Of a stretch of 64,000 bases of DNA, positions 55,057-64,000 are shown piece by piece; position 1 is the stretch's first letter, and each line of letters opens with the position of its first letter. The position numbers and the translations under genes are program-made. This DNA comes from Corinectria fuckeliana (taxonomy: Eukaryota > Ascomycota > Sordariomycetes > Hypocreales > Nectriaceae), in contig WPDH01000027.1 of assembly GCA_019137255.1 (NCBI GenBank), forward strand, positions 372,001 through 436,000. The letters are read 5' to 3'. The notes under the pieces are model-generated. The model did not search any database, was not told where the DNA came from, and saw only the letters and a program-made list of their open reading frames with translations.

Positions 55057-58000
55057 ATGCACGCCGACAAGTGGAGGAGGAAGACCCTCCCTACCATCCA
55101 GGCGCCGTCTCCTCTTCCAATCCTTCAGCTGTCGACCGAAGACATAGACACCATGGAATCCAAAAAGCCGCATGCCTTCTCCAAGGCTCTCCGATCCCTC
55201 AGCAACTCCTCGATTGAGTCCATGTCACAAAGCCCTTCCAGAACCTTGTCGTCAAACACCCGAAGACTCCAAAAGACCCATTCGGGCTCCGGGTCCATGA
55301 TCGATAGGATTCACCGACGGGTTTCGAGCCACTCGCCCATGAGCGCCTCTCCGCCAGACATGATCGGATCTCCCGTTGAAGTCCCGTATAGCGCAATGGA
55401 AATTGTCCAGTATGGGCCGCTCAAGGCAGACGTCTCGCTTCTCAAAGCCCGCTCCGAGTATTTGGTCCTGACGGATCAATGCTTAGTCAAGTTCAGCAGC
55501 TTGGAGGCCGCGAAAGGCGTTTTCCCCCAACTAGGCCAGCCAGTTAGCAAGCGAAGCAGCACCATATATCACTCCAGTAACAAACCGAACGCATCGGATC
55601 TCCGTCTCGAAATCCCACTCCGCTCCATCGTTGCCGTCTTCAACGAGGAAGGTTCGAGCCCCCGGTTTGGAATCGAAATATGGTGGGCTGCTCAGCGCCC
55701 TAGGCTATCATACGCCAAAATGCATCTTTTCTTCTCGCTTCCTCATGACCGAGACGAGTGGCTCGCCCAGGTCCAAAGGACTTGCAGACTGAGCTCGAGG
55801 CGATCCCCTGCTCACTCTATCGTCCCCGATAACCTCAAGGCCCGGATTAACCATATCGTGGAAACCTACGAACCGACAGCCCCTGACGGGAGCACGAAGA
55901 TCCTCACATTCCCGGTCGCAAGACGCATCGTCGGTCTGCCACACAAGTCTTCTTCCTCTTCTGCAGATGAGGCCCAGCATCTTGGTGACGCTTCGTCGTT
56001 TTACGTTGTCCTTGGACCTTGCATGTGCTATTTCCTCGAAGTTCTTAAAGCCGATTGCATGACGCCCGCTGGTGATCTTAGGGTCAAGGTCCAGTCCTTC
56101 GGTACTGTAACCATTACCCGGTTCAAGGCCTCTGTAGCCTCACAGGAGCAAAGATTCGTTATGTGTTTTCGGTAAGTCGAATACAGAGATGCTGCTAGAT
56201 TCAAAAAGACGAGCAACACAATGCTAACTAGTTCCAGGCTTCCGTTCGGTCGCGAAGCTCGGTTGGAACTTGCCAGTGTCCATTATCGACGAATCATCGA
56301 GACCATGACGAAGCTCGATCGAGAACTCAAGCCCATGTGGCCACAGCACTTACAACAAGCTATCTTCGATGTCAAAGGCTTGCCCCCGCCCCTCCAATTA
56401 ACCTCTGGAAACGACTTGGGAGGGCTTCAAAGAAGCTTGAACGCCTACTGCGCCGCCTTTCATGCCCAAGTTCCTCGATGGACCATCGAATGGGATTCGC
56501 AGTCCCAGGCAGCTTTTCGTCTTCTCCCTTCAGGTGGCTCGGCATATTCACCGCTCCAGCTTCTTGCTGTTTTTCGAGCTTTGCGATACAACAGCTATTT
56601 CAAGGCGTTATCTTTCCGCGATGTCGATCTATCTTCGCTAATTGGGAAACACGATTACTCACAGTATGGGGATTCGGTAGTGTACAACTCCTTGAATGGT
56701 ATGGTCCTATGCTCCGAAATGTTCTTCTCGTCCCGCTAATGTCACGAAAAGGTCGGCGCATTTCTGAAGACCATTACGATCTTCTCATGCAGGCCCCAAT
56801 CCTCGTTTTGGAGATTCATGCATTAGTCTTCTCCTCCGAGTCAATCAAGAGTATCGACTTGAGAAATATATTGGGGTCGCGGAGCGTAACAAGCCAAGCA
56901 GGTCGCCCCAAGGTCGATCCTGACTACGCGCGGAAATTGACGACAGAAGTGTTTCGACCGATTTTGTGGTTGCTAAGGTATGAGGCGTGTCGTTGCCACA
57001 GCATCGCTCTATCCGGCAACATTTTCTCTCCCACCGATGTTGAAGACTTGTCGAATCTTCTCGTTCTCGATCAGACCTACTTGAAAAAGTTAGAGATGGC
57101 AAATTGCGGCCTCGGTGATGCTGGACTGTCAAAAATATGGACTGCAATTTCTGGGCAAGCCGCTAGCCTCGAATCGCTGGATACATCGAATAACCAGGGA
57201 ACCGTCAAATTTGAGATCCTTTACCGTTCTCTCAACCAACTCCGGGCCATCAAGAAGCTGAGCATCGCTGGAAATACTCGTCTTCCCGACGATGCTGCTC
57301 TTTTTGAGGAAGCAGCGCTTGACTTCTGGGTCCTGGAGGAACTAGACTTGTCTGGCATTGCTGTACGTAAAACAACTCTCTTTGTACTTTGGCACTGGCT
57401 AACAGGTGACTACCAGCTCAACGACGTAACGGTCGACATATTAGCCAAGTATTTGGGGTTACCAAGCTCGCTGGATCTTAAAGTCCTTCGCTTGAACAAC
57501 TGTGGCTTGAACGGTCGACAAGTCGCTCAGCTATTCTGGGAGATGGGTCAGGCGAGGATGATGACAGTCTACGTCAACGCCAACCACCTAGACGAAGGTA
57601 TTGACAATCTTTGCGAAGCCATCTCGTGCGGCTTCGGGCCCTGGAGCTTGTTCATGGAAATGGTGGAGTTCTCTCTGGAGATGAGCTACATCAAACTTCT
57701 CCGGGCATTGACCGTCAGCAAGACGATCGAATGCCTCAGCCTGGCAGGGACCGCTACCATTGACTCGGCCAGTGAAGCGACCTGCGAGGCAGTATCGGAC
57801 TTCTTTTCCGACAACGACACGGTCAGGTTCCTCGACCTCTCCGGTTTTGACTCGAAACTTGATGAAGGACACCTCGGGCAAGACTTTTCAAAGGCGTTGA
57901 GTGGCCTCCGCTCTAATATGCGCATCGAACACCTCCGCATAAGAAGCCAAATGTTGAATGTCAATATTGGTGATCTCGCCGAGGCCATTTCAGCCAACAG

Positions 58001-58850
58001 GACCCTACACAGCTTAGACTGTGAGGACAATGGGTTTAACTTGTCGAACTTCCGCCATCTCGTGAGGCATCTCGCAGATAACGCCACGATTCGATATTTT
58101 TCTGCGTTCAAGGAACGGGATCTCTCCCAGACAATTCAGAAGTCGATTGACAAGGCGATGCAAACTGCAACCTCTACGCGACGGCACTCTATGATATCCA
58201 GGCTACGGCCAGAAAAGCCCGCCCCAACGGTCAGTCAACCACTTGCACAGCAGTTGAGGGAGGGGTGGGAAGATGCCACACAGACTCTACATCAGATTTT
58301 GAGAAGAAACAGGCTTCTCTTCCAGGAGGGTCAGGACGGCCGCGATGAACCCAGTGAACATGTGGCTCTCCATGGTGTCAATGGCGACGATGTCTTCTCC
58401 AGGGACTTTGGTGGACTTGCCCGCCGAGCTTTTGAGTCTCCACGAGCCTCGAGCCGTTGCAGTTCCGGCCACTTGCCAAAGAGGACCAGCACCATCTCCT
58501 CGGCGACAAGCATGAGCCGACTGCTGCCTGATCCCCAGGTAGTTAGGTCTTACTCCCTAGTCTCGAGCGACGGGGCTGGAAGTCCGGCGGTGGACAGCCA
58601 GAGCACGGGTTCAGCGATCCCGACGCCTCCTGAGCTGGACAGTCCATTGGATAAGGAATACAGTCTTGGTAACCATCAGGAGCATGGAACGGGCATCGAT
58701 AGCCCCCACGATTACGATTACAGCTTTACAGATGCTCAAGATGCCGATTTCGGGCTCGAAATCCAGGCGCATCGGCGGTTCTGGAGTGACGAAGCAGGAT
58801 GCATTGAAGAGGAGGATAACGGGATTTCGGTTCATGAACGCGGCGCATAA
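55057..58850 (+). CDS. PH-like and leucine-rich-repeat protein (CARMIL-like layout)
   Basis: Four exons: 55057-56171, 56238-56698, 56752-57362 and 57417-58850; 1206 residues. Seen: a Ser-rich N-terminus, a PH-like region at about residues 100-245 (YGPLKADVSLLKARSEYLVL, then the terminal-helix-like DRDEWLAQVQRTCRL), a second PH-like segment ending in LPFGREARLELASVHYRRI at about 370-390, and a leucine-rich repeat domain at about 520-1000 with repeats such as LKKLEMANCGLGDAGLSKIW, LEELDLSG, LKVLRLNNCGLNG and VRFLDLSGFDS. The C-terminal 200 residues are Ser/Pro-rich and look disordered. PH-like plus LRR plus disordered tail resembles the CARMIL actin-capping regulators, but I do not see a clear capping-protein interaction motif, so the match is by layout only. 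The third intron has a GCTAAC branch site and is 54 bp without stop codons. The first ATG in frame is 55057. Confidence 0.82.
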
Positions 58851-59035
58851 GGATAAGCAAACAGCTGTGGATGAATGGATGGATATTCATCGTGTTGACA
58901 TTTAGCTCCGGTTTCACGGGGAGCAATTAGGGGAATACGGCGTTTGAGCGATGTGTGGACCTAGAGACCACGGTGGATTCTTGTTTTGAACTACACGCTA
59001 TGTGAGTGTGCTGTTGGCTCTTTTGATACCCTTCG

Positions 59036-59078
59036 CTAGGTTAGGTCAGGTCAGGTCAGGTAAGGTTAGATTAGGTTA
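59036..59078. repeat. AGGTC/AGGTTAG tandem repeats
   Basis: The plus strand reads as a series of AGGT(T/C)-type units, including three consecutive AGGTC units and then TTAGATTAGGTTA. It is a short simple repeat about 155 bp before the inverted-repeat element, and its TTAGG words resemble degenerate telomeric repeats. Confidence 0.75.
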
Positions 59079-59233
59079 CACAAATAATGAAGGCTTCTGA
59101 GCCATCTACAACTTACCAGGAGAATGGTGCGTCTATAGCTGCTGAGTGATTCCGTTGGGTAATATCTCGTTGGAATATTCGTACTGGCAACATCTCAAGA
59201 GACATCCGGACGGGATGTACTTAGTAATTAATA

Positions 59234-59620
59234 CTAAGGTATCAGGCATAAGTAGGGGCCAGTCCCCACTCCAAGCGAGACCCGCTTTTTGGTCCTTTCA
59301 CAGTGATAAATTGGAATTCGTACTGTCGTCAAAGGTATCAATACAGCTAGTCTCTAATTGGCTTAAACTTATACAGTAACCAACTTATCCAGCTATTACT
59401 TTGTATTATTCTATTAGCTGAAATTCTATTAGTTAAGCGCTTAGAGAGATCTAACATTTTAATTAGCTAAAATTAAGCGAATAATGTTAAGAGAAGAAAA
59501 CACCTGTAAAAGAAGTGACCTACAGGAGCCCCATTTATAGTAGACTAGCACTGTGAATTGACATAAAAGCGGGTCTCGCTTAGAGTGGAGACTGGCCCCT
59601 ACTTATGCCTGATACCATAG
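59234..59620. mobile_element. MITE-like element with terminal inverted repeats
   Basis: The element is 387 bp long. Its outer 56 bp (59234-59289) match the reverse complement of 59565-59620 at 53 of 56 positions, and the inverted match continues with lower identity for about 16 more bases on each side. Both ends are flanked by TA (59232-59233 and 59621-59622), as expected for Tc1/mariner-type insertion. The ends begin CTA(A/T)GGTATCAGGC. The interior is A/T-rich and too short for a transposase, so it is a non-autonomous relic. Two of the three arm differences are C/T changes, compatible with repeat-induced point mutation or plain decay. Confidence 0.85.
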
Positions 59621-60169
59621 TATGTAAGTATGCGAGATAGTGGGCCAGCCAAAATTACGTTCACCTCAGCCACGAGCGACCCGCCCAAAGTGGAGCCCGC
59701 GAATCCCTACTTACCTGAGAGGTGAGCCAAGCTGCCCAGCAAGGTACTATGTACCTATAGTACCTACTTAGGTACGAAGTGCTGTAGGTACTGAATTACT
59801 GAATTTCTTATTTCTTAGGGGGGAAGACAACTAAATACGGAGAGACCCAGCCCTGCCCGGAAACCTTGGCTGACCTGGCTAGAGGCCCCCCCAGTCGTCA
59901 TCAGCGTCCTCGACTTCATCCTCCGCCATCACCTCCCGTGGATGCCTCCTTATCCATCCGCATCCGCACCCGCGCTCACCATCATTCGGCTGCGTCCGCT
60001 TTGGTTTCGTCATTTCTTTTCTTCTGCCTCGCATCCTTACTTCCCCTCATTCCTCTCGCTGCGGAGCTTCCGCGCTCCCATTGCGACACTCGGTTTCCTC
60101 GTCGCTACCCCCCTCGATCACCCAGGAGCTTCACACGTGGTCTTGTCTTGAGAAGCCGCCCGCACCACC

Positions 60170-63100
60170 ATGTATTCCAACTCCAACGCCTTCTTGGGCG
60201 GCAACAGCCAGCGCCCCGGAGCGCCACAGCAATATGGCGGAGGATCGTTCAACAACCTGGCTCCAGGCCAGCAGCAACAGCTGCAGCCAGGTCAGCAGCC
60301 CAGTCCCTTTGCGCCGCAACCCACGGGCTTCGGCCAGGCTCCGCTGCAGCAGCAATTCACCGGGTTCCCGGCGCCGGCCCAGGGATTGCAAGCTCAGCAG
60401 CCGCTGCAGCAGCAGTATACGGGCTTCCCGGGACAGTCGCAGCCACAGCAGAGCTTTCAGACCGGCGCTCCAGCTATGCCCTCGATCCCGCCGCAGTTCC
60501 AGCAGCAGTTCCAGCAACAGCAACAGCAACAACAGCCGCCGCTACCGCCGCTGCCGGCGCCTCAGCAGCAGCAGCAACCTGCCTTCCAAACGACCCAGCC
60601 GACTGGTTTTTCTTCCTCGCCGCAACCCGCCTCCGTGCCCTCGAACCCTCCGGCTCCGGTGAAGCCTCAGCCCACTGGCTTCTCCGAGATGGCCGCGTCG
60701 TTCCAGACCGGCGGCACGGCGAAGCCAAGAGGTCGTCGAGCCGAGAAGGTGGCACCGAACAAGATCCCCAATATCAGACTGTCTTTCATCACTGCTCAGG
60801 ATCAGGCCAAGTTTGAGACTCTGTTCAAGTCCGCCGTCGGAGAGGGTTCCATAACCATGTCAGGGGAGAAGGCTCGCGATTTACTAATGCGATCGAAGCT
60901 CGACGGCGACTCTCTCTCGCAAATCTGGTAAGCCGACACTGGGGTCCTTACTCGGAAACCACTCTTCTCAATTGCGACAAATGCTAACTTCTCGCCCCAG
61001 GACCTTGGCTGATACCACCCGCGCCGGTCAACTCTATTTCCCCGAATTTGCCCTCGCCATGTACCTTTGCAACCTCAAGCTCACCGGCAAACAGCTGCCT
61101 TCGAACCTCCCAGAAAACGTCAAGAACGAGGTCTCGAGCATGGTGGATATCATCAACTTTAGCGTTGTTGATGAGAATGGCCAGAGCAGCAATACCCCTG
61201 ATATCAGGACCAACACTGCGACCCCGCCTACCATTCACCAGCCCCAGCCCCAGGCATCGAACTCGCAGCTGCTTCAGACCCAGATGACTGGATTCCCTGG
61301 TCAACAAGCAGGGTTTGGGCAGCCTCAAGGCCTGCAGTCCCAGCAGACCGGCTTCCCCGGCATGCAGAACCCTCAAGTAAGCGGCTACTCCGGCCCTCGT
61401 CCACCGATGCCGCCAATGCCAACGGGCTTCGGTCAGTCACTGTCACCAAATGCGGGTGCGCCCGGTATGGTTGCACCTCTCAATGCCCAGCCCACGGGAC
61501 GGCCTGGCCAGTGGGGTCTCGTAAACGCCCCGTCCGGTGGCCTGCCCAACATTGATGCTCTGCAGGCCCGCATGATGCCTCAGCAGGGTCGTGAAGCTGG
61601 GACATATACCACTCATGGTCTCCAGGGCAATGCTGAAATCCCTTGGTCAATCACCAAGGAGGAGAAGACTCGTTACGATACGCTCTTCAGGGCTTGGGAT
61701 GGACTCGGCAAGGGCTATATTGGCGGTGACCAGGCCATCGAGATCCTCGGCCAGAGCGGTCTCGAGAAGCCTGATCTTGAGAGGGTCTGGACTCTTGCTG
61801 ACAGCGGGAACAAGGGTCGCCTTGATCTAGATGAATTCGCTGTTGCCATGCATTTGATCTACAGGAAGCTCAACGGTCACCCTCTACCCAACATTCTGCC
61901 TCCCGAGCTTGTCCCTCCTTCGACCCGCAACTTCAGCCAGTCCATCGGCACTGTGAAGTCGATGCTACACCAGGAGTCTGACTTCCGCAAGAACTCTGGC
62001 GCCGCTCTCTTGCCTCAGAAAACCGGAGTCAGTTACATGAAAAGTCGTTCGTTCAAGGGTGGTGCTGGTGGCGCTTCTGCCAATCGCAAAGACGCTACTG
62101 TCTTTAAGAATGACGATGAGAAGTTCGGATATAGGTCAAGCGCTCGTCGCAGAGTTGGCAACAACTCTCCCCGGCCCGATTCTCCCTCGTCGGTAGCGTC
62201 GAACGACGATTTGACCCTGGATCAGTTAAGGAAGAAGATTAAGGAGAAGGAGGTCTTGCTAGATGCCATGGACTTCGCTGATGAGAAGAACCACGAGGAA
62301 GACGACATCCTGGACAGACGAGACCGGCGGGAGGCTGAAGAGCTGTACCGCCGTATTCGCCGCGCTCAAGAGGCCATCGACGCCCATCCTGATGCCGCCT
62401 TGATCACTGGAGATTCTGATGCTGAAAGGAGGACTCTCAAGCGCCAGCTACAGAAGCTCACGGACAAGGTCCCTGAGCTCGCCTCCCAGGTGCGAAAGAC
62501 TGAGAGAGCTATCATGGAGGCTAGACTCGAACTATTCCGCCTCAAGGATGCCAAGGCTCACCCTGGCAGCGGCACTCCCATTGTCGGAACTGGGCCAGGA
62601 GGCGCAGTTACTGAATCGGATCGTCTCAAAGCCCGAGCAAAGGCAATGATGCAGCAGCGAACCGCCGCCCTAACTGGAAAGAAGATTGACGTTGGCACTG
62701 AAGATGCCGATGCACCCAGGCGACTAGAGGAAGAGAGTATCAAGGTCAGGAACGAGAAGGAGAGCAACGAGCGCATGGTGCAGGACGTAGAAGAGAGTGT
62801 CCGAGACTTCTCTCGAGGCATCGAGGACAGCCTCAAGGAGGGTGCGACAGACAGCACCAATGAGCACGAGAAGCGCCGTTGGGAGGACGCACTAGGAGTG
62901 GAAGATGAGGTCCGAGACTTCATCTTCGAACTTCAGCGCGAAAGCCGAGCCGCTCGAGTCCGCGCTCAGGACAAACGGCCCGCACGGCACTCGGCCGCTG
63001 CAGAGGAGATTCGCTCGGAACGGGTCGCCAGCCCTCGAGTCGGGAGCCCTGTATCGACTACTCGTACTGCAACGCCACCGGTTGCGGGTGGTTCTTACGC

Positions 63101-64000
63101 CTCATATAAGACCCCCGAGGATCGAGCCGCATTCATCAAGCAGCAAGCCGAGCAGCGCATGGCTGAGCGTCTCGCTGCTCTGGGAATCAAGGCTCCCTCG
63201 AAGCCTGGCGAGAGCGCCGCTCAGCGCATGGAGCGCGAGCGGGCCGAGAGGGCTGCCAAGCTGCGCCAGGCCGAGGCGGACGATGCCCGTAGGGAAGCTG
63301 AGCGGCAAGCTCGCCTCGCGGAGGAGCAGGGCGTGCCACCACCTGCCCCTGAGCCATCCAAGACGGAGGCCAAGAAACCCCCGCCTCCACCCACTAGGCA
63401 TCGGGGCAAAAATGATGCTGCCGATGCTGCCGATGCTGCGAAGAAGGCCGAAGAGGAGCAAGCTGCCAGGCAAGCTGAGGGAGAGCGACTTACCCATCAA
63501 CATGAGCAACAACAGCGAGAGACTCAGGCAATGGAGTAAGTACCAATGTCTATTTAGCAACGTGCAATAGCTAACAGTTCTACGAAGGGAGTCCGCCAGG
63601 GAACAGGAGGACGACCTTGTCAAGGAGCGCGCAGCGGCCGACGCTCGTCTGAAGGCTCTAGAAGAGCAGGTAAAGCAGGGCAAGCTTAGAAAGGAGGAGG
63701 AGAAGAAGCGAAAGAAGGCAGCTCTAGCCGAGGCTAAGGACAAGGAGGCCAAGTTGGCTGCGCGACGAGCCGAGATCGAGGCGGCGCGGCAGCGTGAGCT
63801 TGAGCTCCAACGCCAACTCGAGGCCATGGACGACGACAGCTCTTCGTCGGATGACGACGAAGGCCCTCAACAAGTCACACCCCAGGCGTCAACCCCGACG
63901 CTTGGTGGTAGCCAGGTTGGTAGCCAAGAGCTGGAAAGGTCAGCGCTGGCTCCGCCAATCCCTGCGGTCGTGACCTCGCCGCCTGCCGAGACGGAGAGCA
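60170..64000 (+). CDS. pan1: Actin cytoskeleton-regulatory EH-domain protein Pan1 (partial at window end)
   Basis: Exons 60170-60927, 61001-63535 and 63588 onward; the frame is still open at the window edge, so the C-terminus is missing. Seen: a Gln/Pro/Gly-rich start with TGFG and TGFP repeats, a first EH domain at about residues 203-310 (LSFITAQDQAKFETLFKS, then QIWTLADTTRAGQLYFPEF), a second EH domain at about 466-565 (WSITKEEKTRYDTLFRAW, LADSGNKGRLDLDEFAVAM), and a long Glu/Arg/Lys/Gln-rich coiled-coil region from about 660, continuing in exon 3. At least six LxxQxTG sites (for example LQQQFTG, LQTQMTG, LQSQQTG, LNAQPTG) are visible, the phosphorylation motif used by Prk1/Ark1-family kinases on yeast Pan1. 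Family role: scaffold at cortical endocytic patches that activates Arp2/3. Two short introns (73 and 52 bp) both contain GCTAAC. Confidence 0.92.

Larger units (their letters stand above)
58851..60169. other. Intergenic region with transposon relic
   Basis: This spacer between the PH-LRR gene and Pan1 contains an AGGTC-type repeat (59036-59078), the MITE-like element (59234-59620) and the Pan1 promoter with a CTACCTA/GGTAC patch near 59740-59790. No gene is supported. Confidence 0.6.

Noticed and set aside
1..64000. A dedicated gene cluster (secondary metabolite, defence or mating-type system)
   Set aside because: All recognised genes are conserved housekeeping or regulatory genes, and no signature enzymes or cluster regulators are present.

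Overview
This window is nuclear DNA of a filamentous ascomycete. The genes carry short introns (mostly 48-115 bp) with GT...AG ends and CTAAC/CTGAC branch sites, about 15 protein genes sit in 64 kb, and several proteins match families and sequence styles typical of Sordariomycetes (Cla4/Chm1 kinase, Snx41, Pan1, Ctr9, Cbr1). The order or genus cannot be fixed from the sequence alone. There are no bacterial operons, CRISPR arrays, rRNA genes or convincing tRNA genes.

Layout. Positions 1-10976: intergenic leader, a p21-activated kinase of the Cla4 type (+) and a Pumilio-type RNA-binding protein with an RRM (-), which are convergent. Positions 13965-23972: four units on the minus strand, namely an Aurora kinase, a two-PHD-finger Rco1-like chromatin protein, an Ebp1/Cdb4-like aminopeptidase-fold protein and their spacers. 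Positions 25378-33013: an SNF5 chromatin-remodelling subunit (+) convergent with the cohesin regulator Pds5 (-). Positions 36252-37677: a Ser/Thr-rich surface protein with a perfect 75-bp repeat period (+). Positions 38260-45296: mRNA guanylyltransferase, sorting nexin Snx41 and an unrecognised single-pass membrane protein (all -). Positions 46292-51612: the Paf1-complex subunit Ctr9 (+) convergent with NADH-cytochrome b5 reductase (-). Positions 55057-64000: a PH-like/leucine-rich-repeat protein (+), a small inverted-repeat transposon relic and Pan1 (+), which runs off the window.

The genes form no pathway cluster. Two themes recur, probably by chance: nuclear gene expression and chromosome biology (Rco1, Snf5, Ctr9, Ceg1, Pds5, Aurora), and cortical actin, endocytosis and sorting (Cla4, Pan1, Snx41, PH-LRR protein). 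All exon-intron models below were built by joining splice sites so that phase is kept; total coding length is divisible by three in every complete gene.

The parts that core biology does not explain are a 387-bp MITE-like element with 56-bp near-perfect terminal inverted repeats and a TA duplication (59234-59620), a recurring intergenic family of GGTACC/CCTAGG palindromes, a strong G-quadruplex motif in a divergent promoter, three poly-C/poly-G tracts that each carry an assembly gap, and an Aurora kinase with two unusual replacements at conserved sites. No wholly new multi-gene system was found.
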